From an uncultured Myxococcales bacterium (GTDB lineage: Bacteria; Myxococcota_A; UBA9042), in the NCBI GenBank assembly GCA_937915965.1, contig CALGHC010000483.1, forward strand, positions 1-6,770: DNA of 6,770 nucleotides. The letters run 5' to 3'. Under the pieces are notes generated by a model. The model saw only the letters and a list, made by a program, of their open reading frames with translations, was not told the origin of the DNA and made no database searches. Position 1 is the first letter of the stretch. Each line of letters begins with the position of its first letter. Of this stretch, positions 1-5,928 are shown piece by piece. Position numbers and translations under genes: made by a program.

Positions 1-793
1 CAGCGGCGGCAGCGGCGGCGGCGGCGGCGACCGCGACCGCGACCGCGACGGCGACGAAGACGACGGTGACCACGAGCCCGACTGGTTCGACGTCGGCTGC
101 CGCGCTCAGGGTCCCTTGGTCGCGCAGGTGATCGCCGCCTTCGGACAGACCTGGCGACACATTGAGCGAGGCACCACTGGCTACGGCCTCGCCCTGTCAG
201 GTCGGCTGCCTCGCCTCAAGACTGCGGCCGCCCAGGGCCCCGGCGATCTGGCGACGGCAGCGTTCAGCGCGGGTCGACCGCGCCGTTCCGACATCCGACG
301 GCGCTACCGGGCTGCCATCCAACAGGCCGAGCGGCGGATCTGGATCGCCAACGCCTACTTCCTGCCGTCCGCGGCCATTCGCCGCGATCTGGCGCGAGCG
401 GCACGACGCGGGGTCGACGTGCGCCTCTTGATGCCCGGACGAGCCACCGATGTCTGGCCCCTGCACCTCGCCACCCGCCACCTGCTCGACTCGCTGCTGG
501 CCGCCGGGGTGCAGGTCTTCGAGTCACACGATCGCATGGTCCACGCCAAATGCGCGCTGGTCGACGACGGCTGGTGGACGATCGGCTCGGCCAACCTCGA
601 CCCGCGTTCTCGCTTCCACAACCTCGAAGCCAACGTCGTCGGCGTCGGCGGCAGCGCGGTCGGCGAGCTCGAAGGGATCTTCGCCGGCCTGTTGCCGAGC
701 CTTGTCGAGCTGACCCGCGCGCAGTGGTTGGCCCAGCCGCTCGGCCGGCGGCTTCTCGGTCGGTTCTTCTACTATTTCCGCTATCTGATGTGA
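1..793 (+). CDS. clsB: Cardiolipin synthase ClsB-type, phospholipase D superfamily (5' partial)
   Basis: This is the C-terminal part (263 residues, reading from base 2) of a two-domain phospholipase D-fold enzyme that joins phospholipid head groups to make cardiolipin at the inner membrane. The second HKD catalytic motif is complete: His181, Lys183 and Asp188 in VHAKCALVDD (partial numbering), followed by IGSANLDPRS and the NLEANV segment typical of the family. Upstream, IANAYFLPS and RRGVDVRLLMPG match the usual strand-helix-strand lead-in, and the overall text resembles E. coli ClsB (YbhO) more than ClsA. WFDVGCRAQGPLV near residues 32-44 corresponds to the stretch that follows the first HKD domain, so that first motif lies off the window. 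The frame is open to the left edge, so the TTG at 116 is not a credible start. The first 25 residues are an unusual Gly/Ser then Asp/Arg-rich insertion. The C-terminus is basic and aromatic. A general phospholipase D-like transferase is the alternative. Confidence -1.
   Translation, partial: SGGSGGGGGDRDRDRDGDEDDGDHEPDWFDVGCRAQGPLVAQVIAAFGQTWRHIERGTTGYGLALSGRLPRLKTAAAQGPGDLATAAFSAGRPRRSDIRRRYRAAIQQAERRIWIANAYFLPSAAIRRDLARAARRGVDVRLLMPGRATDVWPLHLATRHLLDSLLAAGVQVFESHDRMVHAKCALVDDGWWTIGSANLDPRSRFHNLEANVVGVGGSAVGELEGIFAGLLPSLVELTRAQWLAQPLGRRLLGRFFYYFRYLM
2..60 (+). repeat. Low-complexity GGC and GACCGC repeat coding a Gly/Ser then Asp/Arg tract
   Basis: Bases 2-28 are AGC/GGC codons giving Ser and mostly Gly. 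Bases 29-49 are three and a half copies of GACCGC, giving alternating Asp and Arg, and then acidic codons follow. The tract is in frame with the cardiolipin synthase gene and touches the window edge, so its full length is unknown. Confidence -1.
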
Positions 794-802
794 CGCCGCG
801 CG

Positions 803-840
803 CCCAGCCCCCCGCAGCTCACCCAGCCCTCGCAGCTCAC
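803..840. repeat. Imperfect 19-bp tandem duplication spanning the hutH stop
   Basis: Two near-identical units sit side by side at 803-821 and 822-840. Both begin CCCAGCCC and both contain GCAGCTCA, differing by one deleted C and one C-to-T change. On the minus strand this gives two in-frame TGA codons 18 bases apart (837-839 and 819-821), so the true hutH stop is backed up by a second. It fills most of the 43-bp convergent junction with clsB. I see no hairpin with a T-run there, so no intrinsic terminator is called. Confidence -1.
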
Positions 841-2426
841 ACCGTGCCGTCGCCGAAGTCCGCTGTGAGGCCGTCGCCGCCGCCACCAATCGCCTCGCGG
901 ACCGCCGCCTCAAGTGCACCCGTGCGGATGATCACGGCGATCGCCTCGATGTCGTCCGACAGCGGTCGGTCCTCTGCGAGTGCGGCAACGTCATCGCGCA
1001 CCCGCCGCCACGCCGCCCGACAGCCCGTGCCCGGCAGCAGGCTGCCGCGCGCGTCGATCGCCTGACAGGCCGTCAGCAGCTCGATCGCGACGACACGCTC
1101 GACGTTGGCCGCCACTTCGAGGAAGCGCCGCGCGGCGATCGGTCCCATGCTGACGTGGTCCTCGCGGCTGGCGCTGGACGGGATCGAGTCGACCGAGGCG
1201 GGCATCGACAGCTGCTTGGACTCGCTGACCAGGGCGGCCGCGGTGACCTGGGCGATCATCAGCCCGCTGTGCAGGCCGGAGTCGTGGGCGAGGAAGGCGG
1301 GCAGGCCGGTGTTGAGGTGCGGGTTGAGCATCTGTTCGACCCGGCGCTCGGCCATCGAAGCGAGCGAGGTCAGGGCGATGCGGGCATAGTCGCTGACCAT
1401 GGCGACGGGCTGGCCGTGGAAATTGCCGCCGCTGACGATCTCGCTGGTCGGACTGACCTCGCCATCGGCGTCGGACAGGATCAGCGGGTTGTCCGTGACC
1501 GCGTTGATCTCGACCGACAACACCGCGCGCACGTGCGCAAACGCCTCGCGCACCGCGCCGTGCACCTGCGGCATGCAACGCAGAGAGTAGGCGTCCTGAA
1601 CCTTGCCGCAGCCCGCGTGCGACGCGACCAGCTCGCTGTCGGCGGTCATCGCGCGAAGATTGGCGGCGACGCGCGCCTGGCCCTCGTAGGGCCGCAGCGC
1701 CTGAATGCGCGCATCGAAGGGCCGCACGGACGCCAGCAGGGACTCGACCGAGAGCGCGCCGGCGACGTCAGCAGCACGAATCGCCCGCTCGGCCCGCTCG
1801 AGGGCGACGGTGGCGATGGCGGTCATCGCCTGGGTTCCGTTGATGAGCGAGAGCCCCTCCTTTGCGTGCAGCTCGATGGGTTCGATGTCTGCGAGGGCCA
1901 TCGCCTCGGCGCCGGGTAGCACCTCGCCGGCAAACTCAGCCCGGCCCTCGCCAACCAAGACAGCGGCGAGGTGGGCCAACGGCGCGAGGTCCCCCGACGC
2001 GCCAACCGACCCTTGCGAGGGGATGACGGGGTGCACGCCCGCCGCGAGCATCGCGCACAGCCGGTCGACGATCAGCGGCCGCACGCCCGAGTGGCCACGG
2101 GCGAGGACCTGAGCGCGCAGCAGGGTCATGATGCGCACGACCTCCCGCGGCAGCGGATCGCCCACGCCGGTCTGATGCGAACGGATCAGGTTGATCTGCA
2201 ACGCCCGGACCTGAGCGAGCGGGATGCGCACCTCGGCGAGGGCGCCGAAGCCCGTGTTGATGCCGTAGCGCGTCGGCCCGTCGGGGGCGAGAGAGGCGTC
2301 GACCAGCGCGCGTGCCCGCTCCATGCGTGCCCGGCCCGTCTCGCCGAGGACGGCGCGGGCCTCACCGCGGCCGACCGCGATCAGATCTTCGAGAACGAGG
2401 GGCGCGCTGAGGTCAACTGTGTGCAT
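837..2426 (-). CDS. hutH: Histidine ammonia-lyase
   Basis: This cytoplasmic enzyme removes ammonia from L-histidine to give trans-urocanate, the first step of histidine degradation. The 529-residue product contains the ASGDLAPLAHL motif; Ala143-Ser144-Gly145 should cyclise to the MIO electrophile. Other family active-site residues line up: Tyr54 in RYGINTGFG, His84, Asn196 in SLING, Gln277, Tyr280 and Arg283 in QDAYSLR, Phe336 in GGNFHG, and Glu422 in SASREDHVSMG. The Ser83-His84 pair and Glu422 favour histidine over phenylalanine or tyrosine as substrate. The frame stays open upstream to 2777, but ATG 2426 is chosen because homology begins there, GGGAG lies 7 nt before it, and the upstream part is antisense to dut. 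The length is slightly above the usual 505-515, with a Gly/Asp-rich tail. No hutU, hutI, hutG or hutC is in view, so it is either alone or separated from its pathway partners. Confidence -1.
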   Translation of the reverse strand: MHTVDLSAPLVLEDLIAVGRGEARAVLGETGRARMERARALVDASLAPDGPTRYGINTGFGALAEVRIPLAQVRALQINLIRSHQTGVGDPLPREVVRIMTLLRAQVLARGHSGVRPLIVDRLCAMLAAGVHPVIPSQGSVGASGDLAPLAHLAAVLVGEGRAEFAGEVLPGAEAMALADIEPIELHAKEGLSLINGTQAMTAIATVALERAERAIRAADVAGALSVESLLASVRPFDARIQALRPYEGQARVAANLRAMTADSELVASHAGCGKVQDAYSLRCMPQVHGAVREAFAHVRAVLSVEINAVTDNPLILSDADGEVSPTSEIVSGGNFHGQPVAMVSDYARIALTSLASMAERRVEQMLNPHLNTGLPAFLAHDSGLHSGLMIAQVTAAALVSESKQLSMPASVDSIPSSASREDHVSMGPIAARRFLEVAANVERVVAIELLTACQAIDARGSLLPGTGCRAAWRRVRDDVAALAEDRPLSDDIEAIAVIIRTGALEAAVREAIGGGGDGLTADFGDGTV

Positions 2427-2433
2427 CTGGGAA

Positions 2434-2438
2434 CTCCC
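2434..2438 (-). promoter_or_regulatory. Ribosome binding site of hutH
   Basis: The minus strand reads GGGAG 7 nt before ATG 2426. This supports the internal start over the longer open frame that reaches 2777. Confidence -1.
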
Positions 2439-2493
2439 GGGCCGCGCGGTTTGCCGGCCGCGCTGCTGCCGGTTTATACACCCGGGCAGCATT

Positions 2494-2498
2494 GGAGG
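2494..2498 (+). promoter_or_regulatory. Ribosome binding site of dut
   Basis: GGAGG lies 10 nt before the TTG at 2509. It decides the start, because no ATG or GTG lies at a suitable place and the next ATG (2587) would remove the first conserved strand of dUTPase. Confidence -1.
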
Positions 2499-2508
2499 AA
2501 GCCTCGAC

Positions 2509-2976
2509 TTGCAACCCACGCCTCCCACCATCCGGGTCCGACGACTCGAGCCCGAACGCGACGCCGATCTGCCCCTGCCACGATATATGAGCGATGGCGC
2601 GGCGGGCTGCGATCTGGTGGCGGCGCTGCCGGCGCCCATCATCTTGCAGCCGATGCAGCGCGCGTCGGTCCCCACGGGTCTGGCCCTGGCGATCCCGCCC
2701 GGTTGGGAGGGGCAGATCCGACCACGTTCGGGTCTGGCCCTGCGACATGGCCTGACGGTCGCCAACGCACCGGGCACGATCGACAGCGACTACCGCGGCG
2801 AGGTGCGCGTGCTGCTGGTCGTGCTGGGCGATGCGCCTGTCACGATCGGCCGTGGCGATCGGATCGCGCAGCTCGTCATCGCGCCGGTGGTCCAGGCGCT
2901 CTTCGTGGCGACTGACGAGCTCGACGACACGGCGCGCGGCGACGGCGGCTTCGGCTCGACCGGGAAGGGGGACTGA
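2509..2976 (+). CDS. dut: Deoxyuridine 5'-triphosphate nucleotidohydrolase (dUTPase)
   Basis: The enzyme hydrolyses dUTP to dUMP and pyrophosphate, keeping uracil out of DNA and supplying dUMP for thymidylate synthesis. The 155-residue product has the normal length of the homotrimeric family and all five motifs in order: SDGAAGCDL (28-36), PRSGLA (72-77), GTIDSDYRGE (89-98) with the catalytic Asp92, RGDRIAQ (115-121), and RGDGGFGST (143-151), whose Phe normally stacks on the uracil ring. Cys34 stands where Tyr or Leu is more usual in motif 1, away from catalysis. The start is TTG, supported by GGAGG 10 nt upstream. The stop is one base before the next ATG, and the last dut codons supply that gene's ribosome site, so the two genes are probably co-transcribed and coupled. 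The family assignment is secure; the start is less certain than the rest. Confidence -1.
   Translation: MQPTPPTIRVRRLEPERDADLPLPRYMSDGAAGCDLVAALPAPIILQPMQRASVPTGLALAIPPGWEGQIRPRSGLALRHGLTVANAPGTIDSDYRGEVRVLLVVLGDAPVTIGRGDRIAQLVIAPVVQALFVATDELDDTARGDGGFGSTGKGD
2962..2971 (+). promoter_or_regulatory. Ribosome binding site of the TonB-dependent receptor, inside dut
   Basis: GGGAAGGGGG at the end of dut lies 6 nt before ATG 2978. The site, the dut stop (2974-2976) and the start codon follow within 20 bases, the usual arrangement for translational coupling. Confidence -1.
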
Positions 2977-2977
2977 G

Positions 2978-5635
2978 ATGCGCGTGGGCGGCCAGCTGCG
3001 GACAGCGGTGGCCATCGCCTTTTGTGGCGCTCTGACCGCGATCGCGGCTGCGCCGAGGACCGCGACCGCCACGCCAGATGCCGACGGTGCGAGCGCAGCC
3101 AGAGCGGCAAAGCTCATCGCAGCCAAACTCATCGCGCCCAAGCTCATCCACTTTGAGGCCGCCGCGTACCCCGCCGAGCTGCTCGACGCGCGCCTCAGCG
3201 GCACGGTGTTCCTTGAGCTCGATATCGATACCGCCGGCAAGGTCAGCGACGCCAAGGTCGTCGAATCCGCCGGACCCGTCTTCGACGCCGCTGCTTCGTC
3301 GGCAGCCTTGAAGTTGACGTTCTCGCCGGCGGTCTCGGCTGGCAAGGCGGTGCCCGTTCGGATCCGCTTTCGCTACCGCTTTGTGCCCGAGCAGATGCTC
3401 GAACGCCGTGCCCCGGCGCCGTCGCGCGGCCGCTATCCAAGGCGCGCCTTCGCCGCCGCGCCGACGGGTTTCTCCAGCCTGACGGGCCGGGTGACCGAGC
3501 GCGGCACGGGTCGGCCGGTCGTTGGCGCGATCGTCAAGGTCACCGATCTCGGCGTCGAAGAGATCACCGACGCCGACGGCCGCTTCCGCTTCGGCTTGCT
3601 GGCGACGGGCACCCACGTCGTCTCTGTCGAGAGCGCTGAATACAAGACCGCGGTCAGCACGGCGGCAGTGCGCACCGGCCGCACGACCGCCGTCGAGCTG
3701 CGCGCCGAGCGGCTGAGCTACGTCATCTATCGCGCCACCGCCACCGCGCCGCCCGAACCCGGCGAGACGGCCCGTCGGACGCTGTCAGCGCAGGAGATCC
3801 AGCGCATCCCAGGCGTGTACGGCGACGCCTTCAAGGTGGTCCAGAACCTGCCCGGTGTCGCGCGCGTGCCCGGCATCGGCGGCGACATCATCGTGCGCGG
3901 CTCCGCTCCGGGCGACACGCTGGCGATGATCGAGGGCGTGCATGTGCCCCTGCTCTACCACTTCCTGGGCATCTACTCGGTCATCAACACCGACATCCTC
4001 GAGGCGATCGACTTCCACCCGGGCGGCGCGCCGGTGCGCTACGGCCGGGCGATGGGGGGGCTGCTGCAGGCCCGCCTCGCCTTGCCCCGAGACGGTGAAA
4101 GGATCCGCGGCTACGTCGAGTCGAACGTCTTTCACACGGGCGCCTTCCTCTCGGTGCCCCTGAGCGACGACACCCACCTCACCATCGCCGGCAGGCGCTC
4201 GTACATCGACGCGGTCATGGCCGCGGTCATCCCCGACGGCGTGCTGCCGTTCACGCTCGCGCCGCGTTACTACGACTACCAGCTCAAGCTCGACCACCGC
4301 TTCAACCGCACCTTCAGCGCCACGCTGCTGGTCCTTGGGGTCGACGATGGTCTGAAGATCCTCATCGACAAGCCGCCGCCGACCTTCCCCGAAGCGAACG
4401 GCGAGTTCGAGACGTCGATCGTCTTTCACGGCCTCATCGGCGTGCTGCGCGGGCAAGGCAAGGGATGGCGGACCCGCACGACTCTGGGGGCCCTCTACGC
4501 GCCGGTCAACATCGGCATCTCGAACTTCTTCCGCGTCGACGCAGACATCGGCGAGTTGACCCTGCGCCAGGACGTCGAGATCGGCGAGGGACCAGTGCGT
4601 CTGCGCGCGGGTGCCGACCTGTATTGGACGCCCTACCACGGCGACGTGGTGCTACCGAGCTTCGCGGCCAGCGAAGGACAGGGCGCCGAGGCCGACGCCC
4701 AGCAGGGTGTGTTTACCTACACCAGCGGCATCTTCGCTCCTGGATTCTGGTTCGACAGCGTCTTAAAGCTCTCCGACCGTCTCGAGATCGTGCCCGGCCT
4801 GCGCGTCGATCTGTTCCGCCAGGACGGCGCCGGCGAGAGCGTGCTGCCGCGCCTCAATGTGCGCTACCAGCTCGACGAGCGCGTGACCGTCAAGGGCGCG
4901 ACCGGGCTGACCTCGCAGATCGCCGGCGCCGACCAGCTGCAGCCGCGCTTTGGCAACCCGGCCCTGGTGCCGCAGAAGTCGTTCGAGATCACCGTGGGCA
5001 GCGAACTGAAGTTTGGCGGTCGCTTCACCGTCGACGTCGCCGTCTTCTACAAGCGCATGTGGGACCTGGTCGTCGGCGCCGACGGCTTCTTCCCGCCAGT
5101 CCCCTGGGTCAATGAAGGCACGGGCCGCGTCTATGGACTCGAGCTGCTCATTCGCCACGAGCCCGTCGGCCGGTTCTTTGGCTGGATCGCCTACACGTTG
5201 CAGCGCGCCACCCGCCAGGCCCACCCGGGCGAGGCCGAGGCCCTCTTTGCGTGGGACCAGACGCACATCCTCACGGCGCTGGGGTCGTACAAGCTGCCCG
5301 CCAACTGGGAGATCGGCGCGCGCTTCCGCCTGGTCAGCGGCAACCCCTACACGGGCGTGGCGACCGCCATCTGGAACGAGAACTCCGACGGATACCAGCG
5401 GGTCCGGTCGAGCTGCATCAACTGCGAGCGGCTGCCAGCGTTTCACCAGCTGGACGTACGCGTCGACAAGAAGTGGGTCTTCGACCGCTGGATGCTGGGG
5501 GTCTACCTGGATGTGCAGAATGTGTACAACTACATGCATCCAGAGGGGATCAACTACAGCTTCGACAGCAAGGAGAAGGCCTACCAGACGGGGATGCCGA
5601 TCATCCCGTCGCTGGGTATGCGCGGGGAGTTCTGA
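2978..5635 (+). CDS. TonB-dependent outer-membrane receptor with N-terminal TonB C-terminal domain
   Basis: This is an 885-residue outer-membrane receptor, probably importing a siderophore, metal complex or other scarce nutrient; the substrate cannot be read from the sequence. Domains in order: a signal peptide (1 to about 25 or 31, basic start, hydrophobic core 9-25, Ala-rich cleavage region); a three-copy KLIA repeat (45-57); a TonB C-terminal-like domain (about 60-135: GTVFLELDIDTAGKV, then ALKLTFSPA); a carboxypeptidase-regulatory-like domain (about 165-245: LTGRVTERGTGRPVVGAIV and DADGRFRFG); a linker with SYVIYRA as a possible TonB box; the plug (about 265-368: IPGVYGDAFKVVQNLPGV, IIVRGSAPGD, PGGAPVRYGR); and a barrel ending in aromatic residue Phe885, as expected for Bam assembly. 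Cys813 and Cys816 form a CxxC in a late loop. Start ATG 2978 is chosen for its ribosome site and signal peptide; the frame is open further upstream, but antisense-like text there overlaps dut. No transporter partner is adjacent. Confidence -1.
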   Translation: MRVGGQLRTAVAIAFCGALTAIAAAPRTATATPDADGASAARAAKLIAAKLIAPKLIHFEAAAYPAELLDARLSGTVFLELDIDTAGKVSDAKVVESAGPVFDAAASSAALKLTFSPAVSAGKAVPVRIRFRYRFVPEQMLERRAPAPSRGRYPRRAFAAAPTGFSSLTGRVTERGTGRPVVGAIVKVTDLGVEEITDADGRFRFGLLATGTHVVSVESAEYKTAVSTAAVRTGRTTAVELRAERLSYVIYRATATAPPEPGETARRTLSAQEIQRIPGVYGDAFKVVQNLPGVARVPGIGGDIIVRGSAPGDTLAMIEGVHVPLLYHFLGIYSVINTDILEAIDFHPGGAPVRYGRAMGGLLQARLALPRDGERIRGYVESNVFHTGAFLSVPLSDDTHLTIAGRRSYIDAVMAAVIPDGVLPFTLAPRYYDYQLKLDHRFNRTFSATLLVLGVDDGLKILIDKPPPTFPEANGEFETSIVFHGLIGVLRGQGKGWRTRTTLGALYAPVNIGISNFFRVDADIGELTLRQDVEIGEGPVRLRAGADLYWTPYHGDVVLPSFAASEGQGAEADAQQGVFTYTSGIFAPGFWFDSVLKLSDRLEIVPGLRVDLFRQDGAGESVLPRLNVRYQLDERVTVKGATGLTSQIAGADQLQPRFGNPALVPQKSFEITVGSELKFGGRFTVDVAVFYKRMWDLVVGADGFFPPVPWVNEGTGRVYGLELLIRHEPVGRFFGWIAYTLQRATRQAHPGEAEALFAWDQTHILTALGSYKLPANWEIGARFRLVSGNPYTGVATAIWNENSDGYQRVRSSCINCERLPAFHQLDVRVDKKWVFDRWMLGVYLDVQNVYNYMHPEGINYSFDSKEKAYQTGMPIIPSLGMRGEF
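3110..3148 (+). repeat. 15-bp tandem repeat coding KLIAA/KLIAP/KLI
   Basis: The unit AAGCTCATCGCAGCC is repeated 2.6 times with a few synonymous or Pro-generating changes, all in frame. It encodes residues 45-57 of the receptor, between the signal peptide and the TonB C-terminal-like domain. Confidence -1.
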
Positions 5636-5662
5636 GGTCGGGGCCTGGTGACCAACTCGGGC

Positions 5663-5860
5663 TCAATTGGGGCGCCGCCCGCTGGCTTCACTCCCCAACG
5701 TCGCGATGTACTGCCCCTGCTCGGTGAGCACCTGGAGGCGCTGGTTCGCTTCGTGCAGCTCGCGATGGATGTAGGTGAGGCGCTGATAGATCAGGAACGG
5801 GAACACCAGCCAGACGAGTCCGACCACGACGAGGAGAACCTGGCCCACGACAACCTCCAT
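5663..5860 (-). CDS. Small single-pass membrane protein with coiled-coil tail, function unknown
   Basis: I do not recognise a family for this 65-residue protein. Residues 3-25 are a strongly hydrophobic helix (VVVGQVLLVVVGLVWLVFPFLIY), likely one membrane span in the inner membrane. Residues 26-53 are polar with a heptad-like pattern (YIHRELHEANQRLQVLTEQ), suggesting a short coiled coil, followed by a polar end. The positive-charge pattern favours a cytoplasmic tail, but this is weak. Two starts compete: ATG 5860 has no clear ribosome site, whereas GTG 5848 (codon 5) has GGAGG 5 nt before it and would leave a 61-residue protein with the helix intact. It lies 68 bp after the propeller gene in the same direction and converges on the receptor gene with 27 bp between stops. 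A longer open frame on the opposite strand (5648-5956) looks like its shadow. The clean helix-plus-coil design is the main reason to believe in it. Confidence -1.
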   Translation of the reverse strand: MEVVVGQVLLVVVGLVWLVFPFLIYQRLTYIHRELHEANQRLQVLTEQGQYIATLGSEASGRRPN

Positions 5861-5928
5861 TGCGCTCGCTGCGGCAGCCCAGCAGTCGGCGGCGCGAGTT
5901 CCTCGACCGGATCCGGAATCGACGCAGC

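Larger units (their letters stand above)
2427..2508. promoter_or_regulatory. Divergent promoter region between hutH and dut
   Basis: The 82 bp between the two start codons must hold both promoters unless transcription starts within the genes. On the plus strand, TTGCCG at 2451-2456 and TATACA at 2475-2480 are 18 bp apart and each matches 4 of 6 consensus bases of a sigma-70 promoter, placing a start a few bases before the dut ribosome site. On the minus strand the same AT-rich patch reads TATAAA (2478-2473), but no good -35 partner is visible. CCCGGGC occurs twice, at 2436-2442 and 2481-2487, once beside each gene. The promoter call is by eye and tentative. Confidence -1.

Noticed and set aside
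116..793. TTG at 116 as the start of the cardiolipin synthase
   Set aside because: The frame is open to the left edge and conserved text (WFDVGCRAQGP) precedes it; the gene is simply cut by the window.
1155..1919. Long plus-strand open frame opposite hutH
   Set aside because: Its composition (many Gly, Arg, Asp, His, Val) is that of a shadow of a high-GC gene, with no recognisable domain.
2427..2777. 117-residue N-terminal extension of histidine ammonia-lyase
   Set aside because: It is antisense to dut, has no family similarity by eye, and the ribosome site and homology both point to ATG 2426.
2987..3025. Lipoprotein signal with Cys16 in the receptor's signal peptide
   Set aside because: The residues before Cys16 are Ile-Ala-Phe, which does not fit a lipobox; a normal signal-peptidase I site further on fits better.
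3785..4639. 284-codon minus-strand open frame inside the receptor gene
   Set aside because: It is a mirror frame of a strongly supported receptor; it is Val/Asp/Glu/Arg-rich with no domain and no ribosome site that I could see.
5667..5698. TTGGGG...CCCCAA inverted repeat as a terminator between the receptor and the small membrane gene
   Set aside because: Only six pairs with a 20-base loop and no T-run, and it lies within the small gene's coding end.
5907..5916. CCGGATCCGG palindrome between the propeller and small membrane genes
   Set aside because: Ten-base palindromes are common in GC-rich DNA and no second copy or promoter-like context supports an operator.
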